DNA of 64,000 nucleotides from Legionella sp. (GCA_002786165.1 PEQK01000020.1:186001-250000), one strand, 5' to 3'; counted from the stretch's first letter, positions 9,033 through 18,827 are shown. Made by a program: numbers and translations. The notes: generated by a model from the sequence alone, not told the origin.

Positions 9033-9100
9033 AGTCTCCTTACATTTGATTGTTTGGTAGGGTTGTGGTTTGTAGCGTGCCGTCATCTGTGCATAGAAAT

Positions 9101-9140
9101 CCACACTTCAGACATACTGAAATTTAGCACTGAAGTGTGG
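9101..9140. terminator. Hairpin after the malic enzyme gene
   Basis: CCACACTTCAG (9101-9111) pairs perfectly with CTGAAGTGTGG (9130-9140) across an 18-base loop. It lies 22 bases past the malic enzyme stop and ahead of the MFS genes. There is no strong U-tract, so it may be a processing or attenuation structure rather than an intrinsic terminator. Confidence 0.5.
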
Positions 9141-9162
9141 TGATCAGATGTTGCGGCTACGA

Positions 9163-10425
9163 TTAAATGTCCCCAGTGACGGGAACCTGTTGAGGCGTCA
9201 AAATACCATTGACACCGCTAGCAATAGCGGCTTTAGCAACTTGAGCGGGTACTTGTTCTAACAATCTAGGATCAATTGGTTTAGGCAAAATATAATTAGG
9301 TCCAAATTCCCAGTCGGTGACTTGTGGGTAATTATCTTTGACTTCCTGTGGAACTGGTTCATGCACCAAATGACGAATTGCTTCTACGGCTGCAATTTGC
9401 ATGGCTTGATTGATACATCGAGCTCGTACGTCCAAAGCGCCCCGGAATATATAGGGGAAACATAAAACGTTATTGACTTGATTCGGAAAGTCCGACCGAC
9501 CTGTTGCGATGATCAAGTCTTGACGTACTTCTAAAGCCAAATTGGGTAGTATTTCAGGTGTTGGATTGGATAAGGCAAATACAATAGGATTAGGTGCCAT
9601 CAGTTTCAGCAACGAAGCATCCAATAAATCTGGTTTCGCAACCCCAATAAATACATCTGCATCTTGTAGTGCATCAGCAATCGTACGCTTGTCTGTATTA
9701 CGTGCAAAAGCAAATTTATAGGGATTGAGATTTTCTCGACCCGTATGAATCACGCCTTCACTGTCCAATAGCAACATATTGTTTTTATCGGCACCCAAAG
9801 CAACCAGTAATCGCATAGAAGCAATACCAGCAGCACCTGCACCAATACAAACAATCGTGACATCTTTTAACGATTTTTTCTGTAATTCTAATGCATTTAA
9901 TAAGCCTGCAGCGACCACAATGGCTGTACCATGTTGATCATCATGAAACACAGGAATATCCAATTGCTCCATCAAGGCTTGTTCGATTTCAAAACACTCA
10001 GGTGCTTTGATATCTTCTAAATTGATGCCACCAAAAGTAGGTGCAATGTTTTTAGCCGTTGTAATAAAATCTTGGGGATCATTGGCGTCGACTTCAATAT
10101 CAAAGACATCAATGCCGGCAAACCGTTTGAATAATGCAGCTTTGCCTTCCATAACAGGTTTGGACGCCAAAGGTCCTACGTTTCCTAATCCCAAAACGGC
10201 AGTGCCATTCGTCATCACAGCTATCAAATTACCTTTTGCCGTATAGCGATACGCATCATTAGGTGTTTTGGCAATTTCTAAGACAGGTTCAGCTACCCCT
10301 GGGGTATAGGCCAAAGATAAATCGTCTTGTGAATTGGTTGATTTGGTGATGTAAACTCCTAGTTTTCCTGGAGTTGGATATTCGTGATAATGCAGAGCAC
10401 GTTGTTTCAGTAGGGTATCAGACAT
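9163..10425 (-). CDS. NAD(P)-dependent malic enzyme, short form
   Basis: Oxidative decarboxylation of malate to pyruvate and CO2. The 420-residue product has the malic enzyme N-domain (LSLAYTPGVAEP, VMTNGTAVLGLGNVGP, with the metal/substrate region EDIKAPECFEIE and DDQHGTAIV) followed by a Rossmann NAD-binding domain (IVCIGAGAAGIASMRLL). It lacks the phosphotransacetylase-like domain of E. coli MaeB (759 residues), so it is the single-domain form also found in Legionella and many Gram-positives. Cofactor preference cannot be judged. GGAAG lies eight bases before the start. It is downstream of rpmE on the same strand. Confidence 0.93.
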   Translation of the reverse strand: MSDTLLKQRALHYHEYPTPGKLGVYITKSTNSQDDLSLAYTPGVAEPVLEIAKTPNDAYRYTAKGNLIAVMTNGTAVLGLGNVGPLASKPVMEGKAALFKRFAGIDVFDIEVDANDPQDFITTAKNIAPTFGGINLEDIKAPECFEIEQALMEQLDIPVFHDDQHGTAIVVAAGLLNALELQKKSLKDVTIVCIGAGAAGIASMRLLVALGADKNNMLLLDSEGVIHTGRENLNPYKFAFARNTDKRTIADALQDADVFIGVAKPDLLDASLLKLMAPNPIVFALSNPTPEILPNLALEVRQDLIIATGRSDFPNQVNNVLCFPYIFRGALDVRARCINQAMQIAAVEAIRHLVHEPVPQEVKDNYPQVTDWEFGPNYILPKPIDPRLLEQVPAQVAKAAIASGVNGILTPQQVPVTGDI

Positions 10426-10528
10426 AGTAATTACTTCCCATGCAGCAAATCAGCAAAAAATAATATAAAAAAAGAAGCGATGAATAGGTCTATTATACAA
10501 TATATCTACGAATCGCTCAAATCGGACG

Positions 10529-10765
10529 TTATTTAGAATCTTCTTGATTTGTATCAGCTTTTGGAGCGAAATTGTAACGATCCATAAAGCGTTGTACTCG
10601 TCCACCAGTATCAACGATTTTTTGTTTACCAGTATAAAAAGGATGACAATTAGAACAAACTTCGATGCTTAAATCTGAGCATAAAGTAGAGCGAGTTTCA
10701 TAAGTATGCCCACAGCTACAAGTGACTTTGATGGTGCTATATTCAGGGTGGATTTCAGTTTTCAT
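10529..10765 (-). CDS. rpmE: 50S ribosomal protein L31, zinc-binding type
   Basis: Small ribosomal protein bridging the subunits. The 78-residue product begins [16 protein letters not shown], typical of L31, and keeps the zinc ligands (C16-x-C18 and C37-x2-C40), so it is the Zn-containing rather than the Zn-independent YkgM form. The tail after residue 70 ([10 protein letters not shown]) is acidic and variable. An ATG three bases upstream (10768) is an alternative start. Confidence 0.96.
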   Translation of the reverse strand: MKTEIHPEYSTIKVTCSCGHTYETRSTLCSDLSIEVCSNCHPFYTGKQKIVDTGGRVQRFMDRYNFAPKADTNQEDSK

Positions 10766-10925
10766 CATCTATCTCAATTCTAAAAGGATAAAGGGGTATG
10801 ATAAGTCATTAAAGATTACTTTATATGCTCATCAAAATAACGCGGAAAGATAACAGAAAATTATATATCAGTCAAGTTAGGTCATGTCACCAAGATAAAA
10901 ACCCGATCATTGGCGATTTTACTGA

Positions 10926-10954
10926 TTGAGAACAGGCTGGATGTGGCGTAAGAT
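10926..10954 (+). promoter_or_regulatory. Probable promoter of the outer membrane protein gene
   Basis: TTGAGA (10926-10931) and TAAGAT (10949-10954) are spaced by 17 bases, about 44 bases before the start codon at 10998, which itself follows a strong AAGGAG site. Confidence 0.5.
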
Positions 10955-10997
10955 AAATTTGTTCTGATCAATATTTCTAGACAATGAAGGAGTAAGC

Positions 10998-11735
10998 ATG
11001 ACAAATAGGAAGCATTTGGCTGTGTTGTTGGCTGGTTTTAGTGTGTGCACTGCTTATGCAGGTAGCATGGGTGACATAGCCCCCGCAGACAAAACATTAT
11101 ATTTGGCTGGGTATGCCAATTACAATATGTTTCATGCAGCGAATGCCACAACACAAAGCACGATTACAGGAGTTTCTAGCCCAGCTCTGGCATCACATAT
11201 CAGTGATCAATGGGGATACGGTGGTGGTATAGGTTTTGTGGCATCCAAAGAACTTAGATTTGATTTTATAGTGCAGGCTCGTCCAAATATTGGATATTCT
11301 GTCACAGATGATTTGCCTGAAACGGCTCAGGGTACAGTTGATATCACCAGTTATATGTTTAATGCTTATTATACGGTGTCGCCTCTAACAACGTGGGACT
11401 TATCTCCTTATGTTACAGCGGGCATCGGGCCATCTATGGCGAACACAAGCCAAATTTTTTGGCCAGGCGCTGCAGTCAATCAACTGGAAGGCGGGCATAG
11501 AGTGATTAATTTCGCTTGGCAAGTAGGTGCGGGCATTTCTTATGCAGTTACTCGATCCCTTGATATTGATTTTAATTATGAATTTGTAGGATTAAATCAA
11601 TTTTCTAATAGTGGGGTATTTACCCAATTAGCGCCTGTAGGCTCAAGCGCTGCTGGTGTTGCTCCAGCCACCGGGTTTAAATCACTTTATGACAACCAAT
11701 TGCAAATTGGTGCGCGTTACAAATTTAGTGTATGA
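10998..11735 (+). CDS. Outer membrane beta-barrel protein (OmpW/opacity-like)
   Basis: A 245-residue secreted protein with a signal peptide (MTNRKHLAVLLAGFSVCTAYAG) and alternating hydrophobic/aromatic strands typical of an eight-stranded barrel: GYGGGIGFVASKELRFDF, SYMFNAYYTVSP, PYVTAGIGPSMA, AWQVGAGISYAV, LDIDFNYEFVGL and the final LQIGARYKFSV, which ends in the aromatic-x-Val pattern seen at barrel C-termini. Similar proteins are abundant surface antigens in Legionella and Coxiella, but a specific function cannot be assigned. It is monocistronic: its own promoter in front, a strong bidirectional hairpin behind. Confidence 0.8.
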   Translation: MTNRKHLAVLLAGFSVCTAYAGSMGDIAPADKTLYLAGYANYNMFHAANATTQSTITGVSSPALASHISDQWGYGGGIGFVASKELRFDFIVQARPNIGYSVTDDLPETAQGTVDITSYMFNAYYTVSPLTTWDLSPYVTAGIGPSMANTSQIFWPGAAVNQLEGGHRVINFAWQVGAGISYAVTRSLDIDFNYEFVGLNQFSNSGVFTQLAPVGSSAAGVAPATGFKSLYDNQLQIGARYKFSV

Positions 11736-11740
11736 CAAAT

Positions 11741-11770
11741 AAGTATTCTCCCTCATTAGGGAGAATACTT
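11741..11770. terminator. Bidirectional hairpin terminator
   Basis: AAGTATTCTCCCT (11741-11753) and AGGGAGAATACTT (11758-11770) form a perfect 13-bp stem with a CATT loop, located between the convergent outer membrane protein and exonuclease III genes. Confidence 0.8.
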
Positions 11771-11786
11771 CGTTAAGACGTAGGAT

Positions 11787-12568
11787 TTATAACGCTTTTG
11801 TTTTTAAAGTTGCCCATACAGGTGCATGATCAGAAGGACGTTCTGATTTTCTGGGCAACGGGTCAATGCCTGTTTCTATGCAACAGGCTTGTAATGCTTG
11901 GCTTAATAAAATGAGATCAATTCTGAGTCCGCGATTACGTCGAAAACTCGCTGCACGGTAGTCCCACCAACTATAGGTTTGCAATTCCGGGTTCAGTTCA
12001 CGAAAACTATCTAGTAAGCCCAGAGCTTGCATGCGTGCTAACGCTGTTCGTTCTTGAGGGCTGCACAGGACACAGTCCACCCATTCTAAAGGATCATGCA
12101 CATCGATATCATAGGGTGCAATATTGAAATCTCCAACAACAGCCAATTTGGGGTAGCGTTGCAATTCTGTTTCAATCCACTTGGTGACACGCTCTAACCA
12201 AGATAATTTATAGAGATATTTGTCTGAACTTGGTGTGCTGCCATTCGGGACATATAAGTTGATAACACGAGCATCTTGAATGGTAGCGGCAATGATACGA
12301 CGTTCGAGAATATCAGACGATTCTATCCAAATATCAGTCAAAGGCAGGCGAGATATAAATGCCACGCCATTGTATGTTTTTTGACCGGAATAGGCGATGT
12401 GATACCCCAAATCAGTAAAGAGTTGATGAGGAAATTTGTCATCGGTTACTTTGGTTTCTTGAACAGCCAACACATCAATAGAATTGTCTTCCAACCAAGT
12501 AAGGATTTGAGGCGCACGCACAGGAAGAGAATTGACGTTCCAGCTGGCTAGAGTGAAAGTTTGCATGG

Positions 12569-12572
<4 letters not shown>
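11787..12572 (-). CDS. Exodeoxyribonuclease III family AP endonuclease (copy 2)
   Basis: Base-excision repair endonuclease/3'-5' exonuclease of the EEP fold. Family boxes in the 261-residue product: SWNVNSLPVR at the start, LAVQETKVTD (metal-binding Glu), VVGDFNIAPYDIDVHDP, YSWWDYRAASFRRNRG, and the C-terminal SDHAPVWATL with the catalytic Asp-His pair. Its ATG at 12572 overlaps the stop of the upstream paralogue by four bases (ATGA), so the two are translationally coupled. It resembles E. coli XthA in the RNRGLRIDLILLS region. No disabling change is seen. Confidence 0.93.
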
Positions 12573-14036
<1,464 letters not shown>

Positions 14037-14105
14037 AAGACCATAGTATTATAAGCAATCAACTCATTGACCATAGTTTTGTCATGAGCATGAGGTGGAT
14101 AGAGC

Positions 14106-14489
14106 ATGTCAATTCAAGAAAATATCGATACGGTGGTACAGCAGTCTGCCAAATCGGATGCGGGGATCCAATTAACTTTGGTTGCACAGCAACGAGTGAT
14201 ATCTTATTTGACTCAGCATCATCATTATAGTTTGCGACTATCTGTGAAAAAAACAGGCTGTTCTGGTTTGTCTTATGTATTGGATTACGTCGATGCACCT
14301 TTGACGACTGATGTGGTTTTTCCTTTAACATCGGAACATTCGGTTTGTATTGAAAAAGCCAGTTATCCGTACCTAAAAGGTTTGGAAATGGATTATGTGA
14401 AACAAGGGTTAAACTCAAAATTTGTATTTAAAAATCCCAATCAAACGGGCCAATGTGGGTGTGGGGAAAGCTTTACGATCAACGAATAA
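14106..14489 (+). CDS. A-type iron-sulfur cluster carrier (IscA/SufA/ErpA family)
   Basis: Carries and delivers Fe-S clusters to apoproteins. The 127-residue product has the three invariant cysteines: C52 in KKTGCSGLSY and C117/C119 in GQCGCGESF. The N-terminal about 20 residues are an extension relative to IscA (107 residues), resembling SufA. No isc or suf genes are adjacent, so which member it is (IscA, SufA or ErpA) cannot be decided; a stand-alone position is common for ErpA and SufA-like carriers. The ATG lies about eight bases behind GTGGATAGAG. Confidence 0.92.
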   Translation: MSIQENIDTVVQQSAKSDAGIQLTLVAQQRVISYLTQHHHYSLRLSVKKTGCSGLSYVLDYVDAPLTTDVVFPLTSEHSVCIEKASYPYLKGLEMDYVKQGLNSKFVFKNPNQTGQCGCGESFTINE

Positions 14490-14616
14490 GTCTTCGCAAC
14501 ACCTTGTAGCTTCCTGTTATTTTCTATGTTGTTGATTATCCTCACTATCAACCTTATATCTTAAAGCTGAACATTGCGTTTGATTAAAAAAATTTATGGA
14601 TATGATTAATTCAATG

Positions 14617-14645
14617 TTTACATTCTTTATGAATATTGATATTAT
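14617..14645 (+). promoter_or_regulatory. Promoter of fis with GC-rich discriminator
   Basis: TTTACA (14617-14622) and TATTAT (14640-14645) have an ideal 17-base spacer. The bases right after the -10 are AGCGCCC, a GC-rich discriminator typical of rRNA and fis promoters under stringent (ppGpp/DksA) control in gammaproteobacteria. The leader to the start at 14756 is about 105 bases. Confidence 0.6.
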
Positions 14646-14755
14646 AGCGCCCATGGTGGTCTGTATATAAGCTGTTTTGGGTTTTATCTGAAGATTCCAG
14701 AGACAGTTTATGCAAAAAATGACATGCAAATTATTTCATATTGGAGATGGTAGAA

Positions 14756-15040
14756 ATGACGGTAACAATCAATCAAGCAGAACAATCAAATGAAGCTTTG
14801 GTACAACACGTTGTGAGTGTTGTTAAATCTTATTTAAGTTCGGTAAACCTCAAAGATTCTAATTTGAATTTATATCAATTGGTTGTAGAAGAAATTGAAG
14901 GGCCTTTATTTCGCACTGTGATGGAATTAACTCGTTACAACCAATCTAAAGCAGCACGTGTATTGGGCGTCAGCCGTGGTACATTACGTACGAAGTTAAA
15001 GCGCTATTTTGATGATGAATTCATTGGTACGCGCGGTTAA
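14756..15040 (+). CDS. fis: DNA-binding protein Fis
   Basis: Nucleoid protein and growth-phase regulator that bends DNA at rRNA promoters, origins and recombination sites. The 94-residue product ends with the Fis helix-turn-helix: TRYNQSKAARVLGVSRGTLR followed by TKLKRYF. Residues before it form the dimer/core helices (VVEEIEGPLFRTVMELTRYN). ATG 14756 has GGAG nine bases upstream; a start at 14741 would overlap that site. Unlike E. coli there is no dusB in front; fis has its own promoter. Length is close to E. coli Fis (98). Confidence 0.95.
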   Translation: MTVTINQAEQSNEALVQHVVSVVKSYLSSVNLKDSNLNLYQLVVEEIEGPLFRTVMELTRYNQSKAARVLGVSRGTLRTKLKRYFDDEFIGTRG

Positions 15041-15083
15041 TATCTCATATTCTTTGCTCTATTGGGGAGAGGCGCTCTAGTCC

Positions 15084-15112
15084 TTCCCATATATCGTCTT
15101 TTTTGATATACT
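15084..15112 (+). promoter_or_regulatory. Promoter of rnpB
   Basis: TTCCCA (15084-15089) and TATACT (15107-15112) with a 17-base spacer place the transcription start seven to eight bases downstream, exactly where the paired 5' end of the RNase P RNA begins (15120). Confidence 0.6.
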
Positions 15113-15119
15113 TTAGCCC

Positions 15120-15474
15120 GAAGTTGGTTAGACAATCGCACTAAAATAATATTTTAGTGAGGAAAGTCCGGGCTCCATAGGGTATAGTGCCAGGTAACGC
15201 CTGGGAAGTGAAAGCTTACGGAAAGTGCCACAGAAAATATACCGCCTGATGATTCAGGTAAGGGTGAAATGGTGCGGTAAGAGCGCACCGCGCGTCTGGC
15301 AACAGGCGTGGCAGGGAAAACCCCACTCGGAGCAAGACCAAATAGAGATCCAGGCAATGTTTCATTGCCATACATGACCCGTGTAGGATCTGGGTAGGTT
15401 GCTTGAGGCAAACGGTGACGTTTGTCCCAGATGAATGATTGTCCACGACAGAACCCGGCTTATCGACCAACTTC
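15120..15474 (+). ncRNA. rnpB: RNase P RNA, bacterial type A
   Basis: Catalytic RNA of RNase P, which matures tRNA 5' ends. The ends pair as GAAGTTGG (15120-15127) with CCAACTTC (15467-15474), forming P1. Conserved core blocks are present in order: GAGGAAAGTCCGGGCTCC (P4 5' half, from about 15159), AGGGTGAAATGGTGCGGTAAG (J11/12 region) with AGCGCACCG, GGAGCAAGACCAAATAG, and ACAGAACCCGGCTTA (P4 3' half, about 15449-15463). P3 is a short 9-bp AU hairpin (CACTAAAAT/ATTTTAGTG), much simpler than in E. coli. Pyrimidine-rich TTTCTTTTT follows P1 and may terminate transcription. Confidence 0.97.
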
Positions 15475-15539
15475 TTTCTTTTTGCTTGATCTCTTCTTTG
15501 TGACTACGCAGCGGAGAGATGTTCATCGGAATGCATTCT

Positions 15540-16334
15540 ATGTTACTTTGTCTTGACGTTGGAAATTCTCATATTTATGGCGGTTTATTTTCTGGCGATG
15601 ACTTGGTCTTGCGTTTTCGACATACGTCCAAAGTCAGTACATCGGACGAATTGGGTATATTCTTAAAAACTGTCATTCGTGAAAATGACCTTAATCCTAG
15701 CGAGATAAGCTCGATCGCGATTTGTTCTGTGGTGCCTTCTCTGGAATACTCTTTGCGCGCTGCGTGCATCAAATACTTTTCTATTGAACCTTTTTTCTTA
15801 CAAGCTGGCGTTAAAACTGGGTTAAATATCCAATACAAACAGCCCGGTGATGTAGGCGCTGATCGCATTGCTAACGCCATTGCAGCCACGCAGCAATTTC
15901 AAGGCAAAAATTTGATTGTGATTGATTTTGGTACAGCTACCACATTTTGTGTGATCAATCATCAAAAGACTTATTTTGGTGGTGCCATTCTGCCGGGTAT
16001 GCGTTTGTGTGTAGATGCTTTATCGAATCATACCGCAAAACTCCCTATGGTCGACATCATCAAAATGGATCATGTGGTAGGCCGTTCTACGGTAGATAGT
16101 ATCCAATCCGGGGTATTTTACGGCGCATTGGGTGCTTGTCGTGAATTGATTCAAAGGATTAAGCAAGAACAATTTCCCAATCAAGCGGTTCTAGTCTTGG
16201 CCACCGGTGGCTTTGCTTCTTTATTTGAACATCATCATTTGTATGATCATCATTTACCTGATTTGGTCCTGCAAGGCGTGCGTTTTGCTGCACAGTTGAA
16301 TGGTGTGATCGCAGAACCATCTATGTCACCATAA
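15540..16334 (+). CDS. coaX: Type III pantothenate kinase CoaX
   Basis: First step of coenzyme A synthesis, phosphorylating pantothenate. ASKHA-fold boxes in the 264-residue product: LCLDVGNSHIYGG (phosphate 1), GDVGADRIANAIAA, VIDFGTATTFCVI (phosphate 2) and GGAILPGMRLCVDAL. ATG 15540 makes the protein begin MLLCLDVGN as in relatives; ATGs at 15519 and 15531 are in frame and the first sits just after GGAGAG, so the true start is uncertain by seven residues. The CoaX form, not the CoaA form of E. coli, is usual in Legionella, Coxiella and Pseudomonas. birA, a frequent partner, is not adjacent. Confidence 0.93.
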   Translation: MLLCLDVGNSHIYGGLFSGDDLVLRFRHTSKVSTSDELGIFLKTVIRENDLNPSEISSIAICSVVPSLEYSLRAACIKYFSIEPFFLQAGVKTGLNIQYKQPGDVGADRIANAIAATQQFQGKNLIVIDFGTATTFCVINHQKTYFGGAILPGMRLCVDALSNHTAKLPMVDIIKMDHVVGRSTVDSIQSGVFYGALGACRELIQRIKQEQFPNQAVLVLATGGFASLFEHHHLYDHHLPDLVLQGVRFAAQLNGVIAEPSMSP

Positions 16335-16558
16335 GTCATAAAACCCCGGCTGTTTTTTTCAAACTTGTATGCTAGACTCTTGAGCCAACACCCTCAGCGT
16401 GTTTATTAATCAAACATTTATTGCGGATTAATTTTAACAACCGAACCACGGCATCTCGTAGCTTAATAAAAGCTTCTCCTGCTCACCTAAGGTGATGGCT
16501 TGTTTTAAAATTCCTCCGTTATGTGATTTATTTTGAACTATTAATTTGGAGATTTAAG

Positions 16559-18085
16559 ATGGGTGATCATAATAGCGATTCAGATTCTAGTGCAGAGGGT
16601 TTCCAAAGAAAAAGGAACAACAACATATCTGCCTTACCAAGTCCTCGTATAGTACAAGCCACAGATCACTTTCAGCCACGTGTAAAGGATCTTGCTCTGC
16701 TTCTTTCCGCTAAAAACCAAAAAACCAGAGCAGAAAATATGGCAAGCCAATTACGTTATACAGGGAAGCCTTTCCCAATACGCTCTATAGCAAAAGATGG
16801 ACAGCGAATGGAGACAATCATCAATGAATCTTTAACGGGAGAAGAGGATGATACATCACATCTCACAACTGATCACGATGGCGCCTATGCTGATAGAAGA
16901 CATCACATGCTAAAACCTCCGTTCATGGGACGACAAAATGATCAACAAAGTTATGCCCCATCTTCTAATGGTATACAAAAAAAACAAACTATGATGGATA
17001 TTGGTGCGCAAATTCTTTCTTTGCGTGATCAAAATATTGAGCATGAGAGGAGAATTGGTCTGCACTTCTCAGCAACTGCGCAACAAACAGGTCTTACTGG
17101 ATTGGCAACTTGCAAGAAAAATCTTGATGCGGCCATAAAGAATTATATCGAATTGCATGTGGCGGCGGATACACGATCGATTGACCGAAATAATGGTATA
17201 GACGCTCAGATGAGAGATGCAAAAGAGCAATTACAAGCCATTCTACGATTAAGTGTGACCCAACTTAAGGATCGTGCATCTAAACGCACTTGGGTCGATT
17301 GGTGGAAGGATGCCGATCAATCTCAAAGCAAACAAAAAACCTTAGTGACACTACAGCGTTTTGCAAAAAATCCTGCTTTGGAGATAAAAGAAGATACACA
17401 CAACGATCTTATAATTTTGCATCTTGATTTACTACAATCTTTGTCAAATGCCTTTTTTGTTATGATGCATTTCAATGCGGCCATGTTAAAAAATGTGTCT
17501 GGTTCTTCTGTGATAGAGCAAAGTCAAGCATTACGTTCTCAGGATCAAGTGGACTCGTATGAAGATAGTTTTAGAGACTTAGAGCAGTCCTATTTATCTG
17601 ACCATACGGTTTTTGAACTCACGGCTGATGAATTAAAATTGATCAATACAGAAGTTATGAGATATATCAAAGATACGTTGTTGCCCTATGTGAAAATAGA
17701 AGCAGAAAAAATTGGTCATAAAAACGATCGGTTGCAATTTTTTGGAAATGCTTTGATGGCATTAGCCACTGCCATTGCCTTAATGGTGGCTGGGGCTGCG
17801 ATCGTATCTACAACTGGCTGGACTATGCCTGCTGCTATGATGGCATACGTAACTGCTATCCAAGCGAGTAATTTGGTATTAACAGCGCTTTGTTACGTTG
17901 CCGCCAAATTGAGCGTTGATCTCACAACAGCTGCAACTGTCACTGCGTTGTCCACTGCAGGATTGTTTGGTACCGTGGGTAAAATTTCTCATAGCATGGG
18001 CGCAACACCTACGTTGAAACGAGATGTTGATGCTGTGGTTCAAAATATAGAAGAAGTGATGACTTCGCCAAAATTTGGTCACTGA
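16559..18085 (+). CDS. Unknown 508-residue protein with C-terminal membrane region; possible secreted effector
   Basis: I do not recognise a family. ATG 16559 has GGAG about nine bases upstream and a preceding ATG at 16523 has none. Residues 1-140 are polar and low in hydrophobicity (Ser/Asp-rich start, basic patch FQRKRNN); 150-390 look helical with coiled-coil-like stretches (AQMRDAKEQLQAILRL, DSYEDSFRDLEQSYL). Hydrophobic segments lie at about 394-416, 424-448 and 456-475, followed by a 30-residue polar tail ending NIEEVMTSPKFGH. There is no signal peptide. Large helical cytosolic part, late hairpin and Glu-containing tail are common in Legionella/Coxiella type IV effectors, but this is inference. 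It is monocistronic, flanked by coaX and a palindromic repeat. Confidence 0.6.
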   Translation: MGDHNSDSDSSAEGFQRKRNNNISALPSPRIVQATDHFQPRVKDLALLLSAKNQKTRAENMASQLRYTGKPFPIRSIAKDGQRMETIINESLTGEEDDTSHLTTDHDGAYADRRHHMLKPPFMGRQNDQQSYAPSSNGIQKKQTMMDIGAQILSLRDQNIEHERRIGLHFSATAQQTGLTGLATCKKNLDAAIKNYIELHVAADTRSIDRNNGIDAQMRDAKEQLQAILRLSVTQLKDRASKRTWVDWWKDADQSQSKQKTLVTLQRFAKNPALEIKEDTHNDLIILHLDLLQSLSNAFFVMMHFNAAMLKNVSGSSVIEQSQALRSQDQVDSYEDSFRDLEQSYLSDHTVFELTADELKLINTEVMRYIKDTLLPYVKIEAEKIGHKNDRLQFFGNALMALATAIALMVAGAAIVSTTGWTMPAAMMAYVTAIQASNLVLTALCYVAAKLSVDLTTAATVTALSTAGLFGTVGKISHSMGATPTLKRDVDAVVQNIEEVMTSPKFGH

Positions 18086-18102
18086 TATTAATTATGACTT
18101 TT

Positions 18103-18184
18103 TAGCCTTGATGTAGCAACGCGAAATCAAGGGGGTTGCAAGTGCAATGAATCCCTTGATTTCACTTCGTTGCATCAAGGCTAC
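18103..18184. repeat. Dispersed palindromic repeat, locus 2 (inverted pair)
   Basis: Left arm TAGCCTTGATGTAGCAACG continuing to AATCAAGGG (18103-18133); right arm CCCTTGATTTCACTTCG continuing to CATCAAGGCTAC (18153-18184). The arms are inverted around a 19-base centre. It sits just behind the unknown gene's stop and in front of the mraZ promoter, so it may also end transcription before the dcw operon. Confidence 0.85.
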
Positions 18185-18269
18185 TATCCTCTCTAGTACT
18201 TTCTCTTCGACGATCACCTATGAATTTTTCACCCCATGGCTTCCAAACACACTAAATTTCACTTTTTTT

Positions 18270-18299
18270 TTGACAAAATCCAAAAAAACACCCTATAGT
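18270..18299 (+). promoter_or_regulatory. Promoter of the mraZ-murE operon
   Basis: Consensus TTGACA (18270-18275) and TATAGT (18294-18299) with an 18-base spacer; a run of nine T precedes the -35. The MraZ-type repeats start nine bases after the -10. Confidence 0.7.
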
Positions 18300-18307
18300 G
18301 TATAAAA

Positions 18308-18343
18308 GTGGTGTAAAATACCAAAAAGTGGAGAATTGTGGGC
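18308..18343 (+). promoter_or_regulatory. MraZ boxes (autoregulatory operator)
   Basis: GTGGTG at 18308, GTGGAG at 18328 and GTGGGC at 18338 are direct repeats in 10-base register (the 18318 position is degenerate, ATACCA). MraZ of other bacteria binds such GTGG(G/T/A) repeats with 10-base period just upstream of mraZ and represses the dcw promoter. Here they overlap the initial transcribed region. Confidence 0.7.
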
Positions 18344-18359
18344 CTAGCCTCATAACATT

Positions 18360-18818
18360 ATGTTTCGCGGAATCAATGCAATACACATCGATGGCAAAGG
18401 TCGCCTTGCTATGCCGACGCGGTATCGCGAGTCTTTGGGTATAGATTCTGGTCAATCGTTGGTAGTCACTATTGATACTGAAGAAACATGTTTGTTGTTA
18501 TATCCACTACAGCATTGGCAAGCGATCGAAGAAAAAATACAACGCTTGCCTAGTTTTGATCCGGTGTCACGCCGCATCCAACGGTTATTAATTGGCCATG
18601 CAACGGATGTGACTTTGGACGGGGCAGGGCGAATATTACTGCCCCAAGTATTACGTGATTATGCGAAATTAGAAAAACGAGTCTTGATGATTGGTCAGGG
18701 ATCGAAGTTTGAAGTGTGGTCAGAAAGTCTGTGGGAATCGCGTCGTGATCAATGGTTGAGTGAAGAATCCAATCGATTGGGACAATTGCCTGATGAACTT
18801 AAAACATTTTATTTATAA
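18360..18818 (+). CDS. mraZ: Transcriptional regulator MraZ
   Basis: Ring-forming AbrB-fold DNA-binding protein at the head of dcw clusters; represses its own operon in E. coli. The 152-residue product shows two MraZ half-domains: MFRGINAIHIDGKGRLAMP with RYRESL, then ATDVTLDGAGRILLPQVLRDYA, each with the D-G-x-G-R box. Length is normal. No clear ribosome binding site precedes ATG 18360, though the protein start is unambiguous by homology. Direct repeats suited to MraZ binding lie directly upstream. Confidence 0.95.
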   Translation: MFRGINAIHIDGKGRLAMPTRYRESLGIDSGQSLVVTIDTEETCLLLYPLQHWQAIEEKIQRLPSFDPVSRRIQRLLIGHATDVTLDGAGRILLPQVLRDYAKLEKRVLMIGQGSKFEVWSESLWESRRDQWLSEESNRLGQLPDELKTFYL

Positions 18819-18827
18819 GACAGGGTT

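Noticed and set aside
9033-9104. Longer start of the first MFS carrier at 9104
   Set aside because: It would cover the hairpin at 9101-9140 in part, adds a polar leader foreign to the family and has no ribosome binding site.
15154-15470. Two overlapping minus-strand open frames of 84-85 codons
   Set aside because: They lie entirely antisense to the RNase P RNA, whose conserved structure explains the sequence.
16335-16558. PmrA- or CpxR-type regulator box upstream of the 508-residue unknown
   Set aside because: Only loose ATTAAT copies are present, not the full repeat with proper spacing, so the call was not made as a feature.
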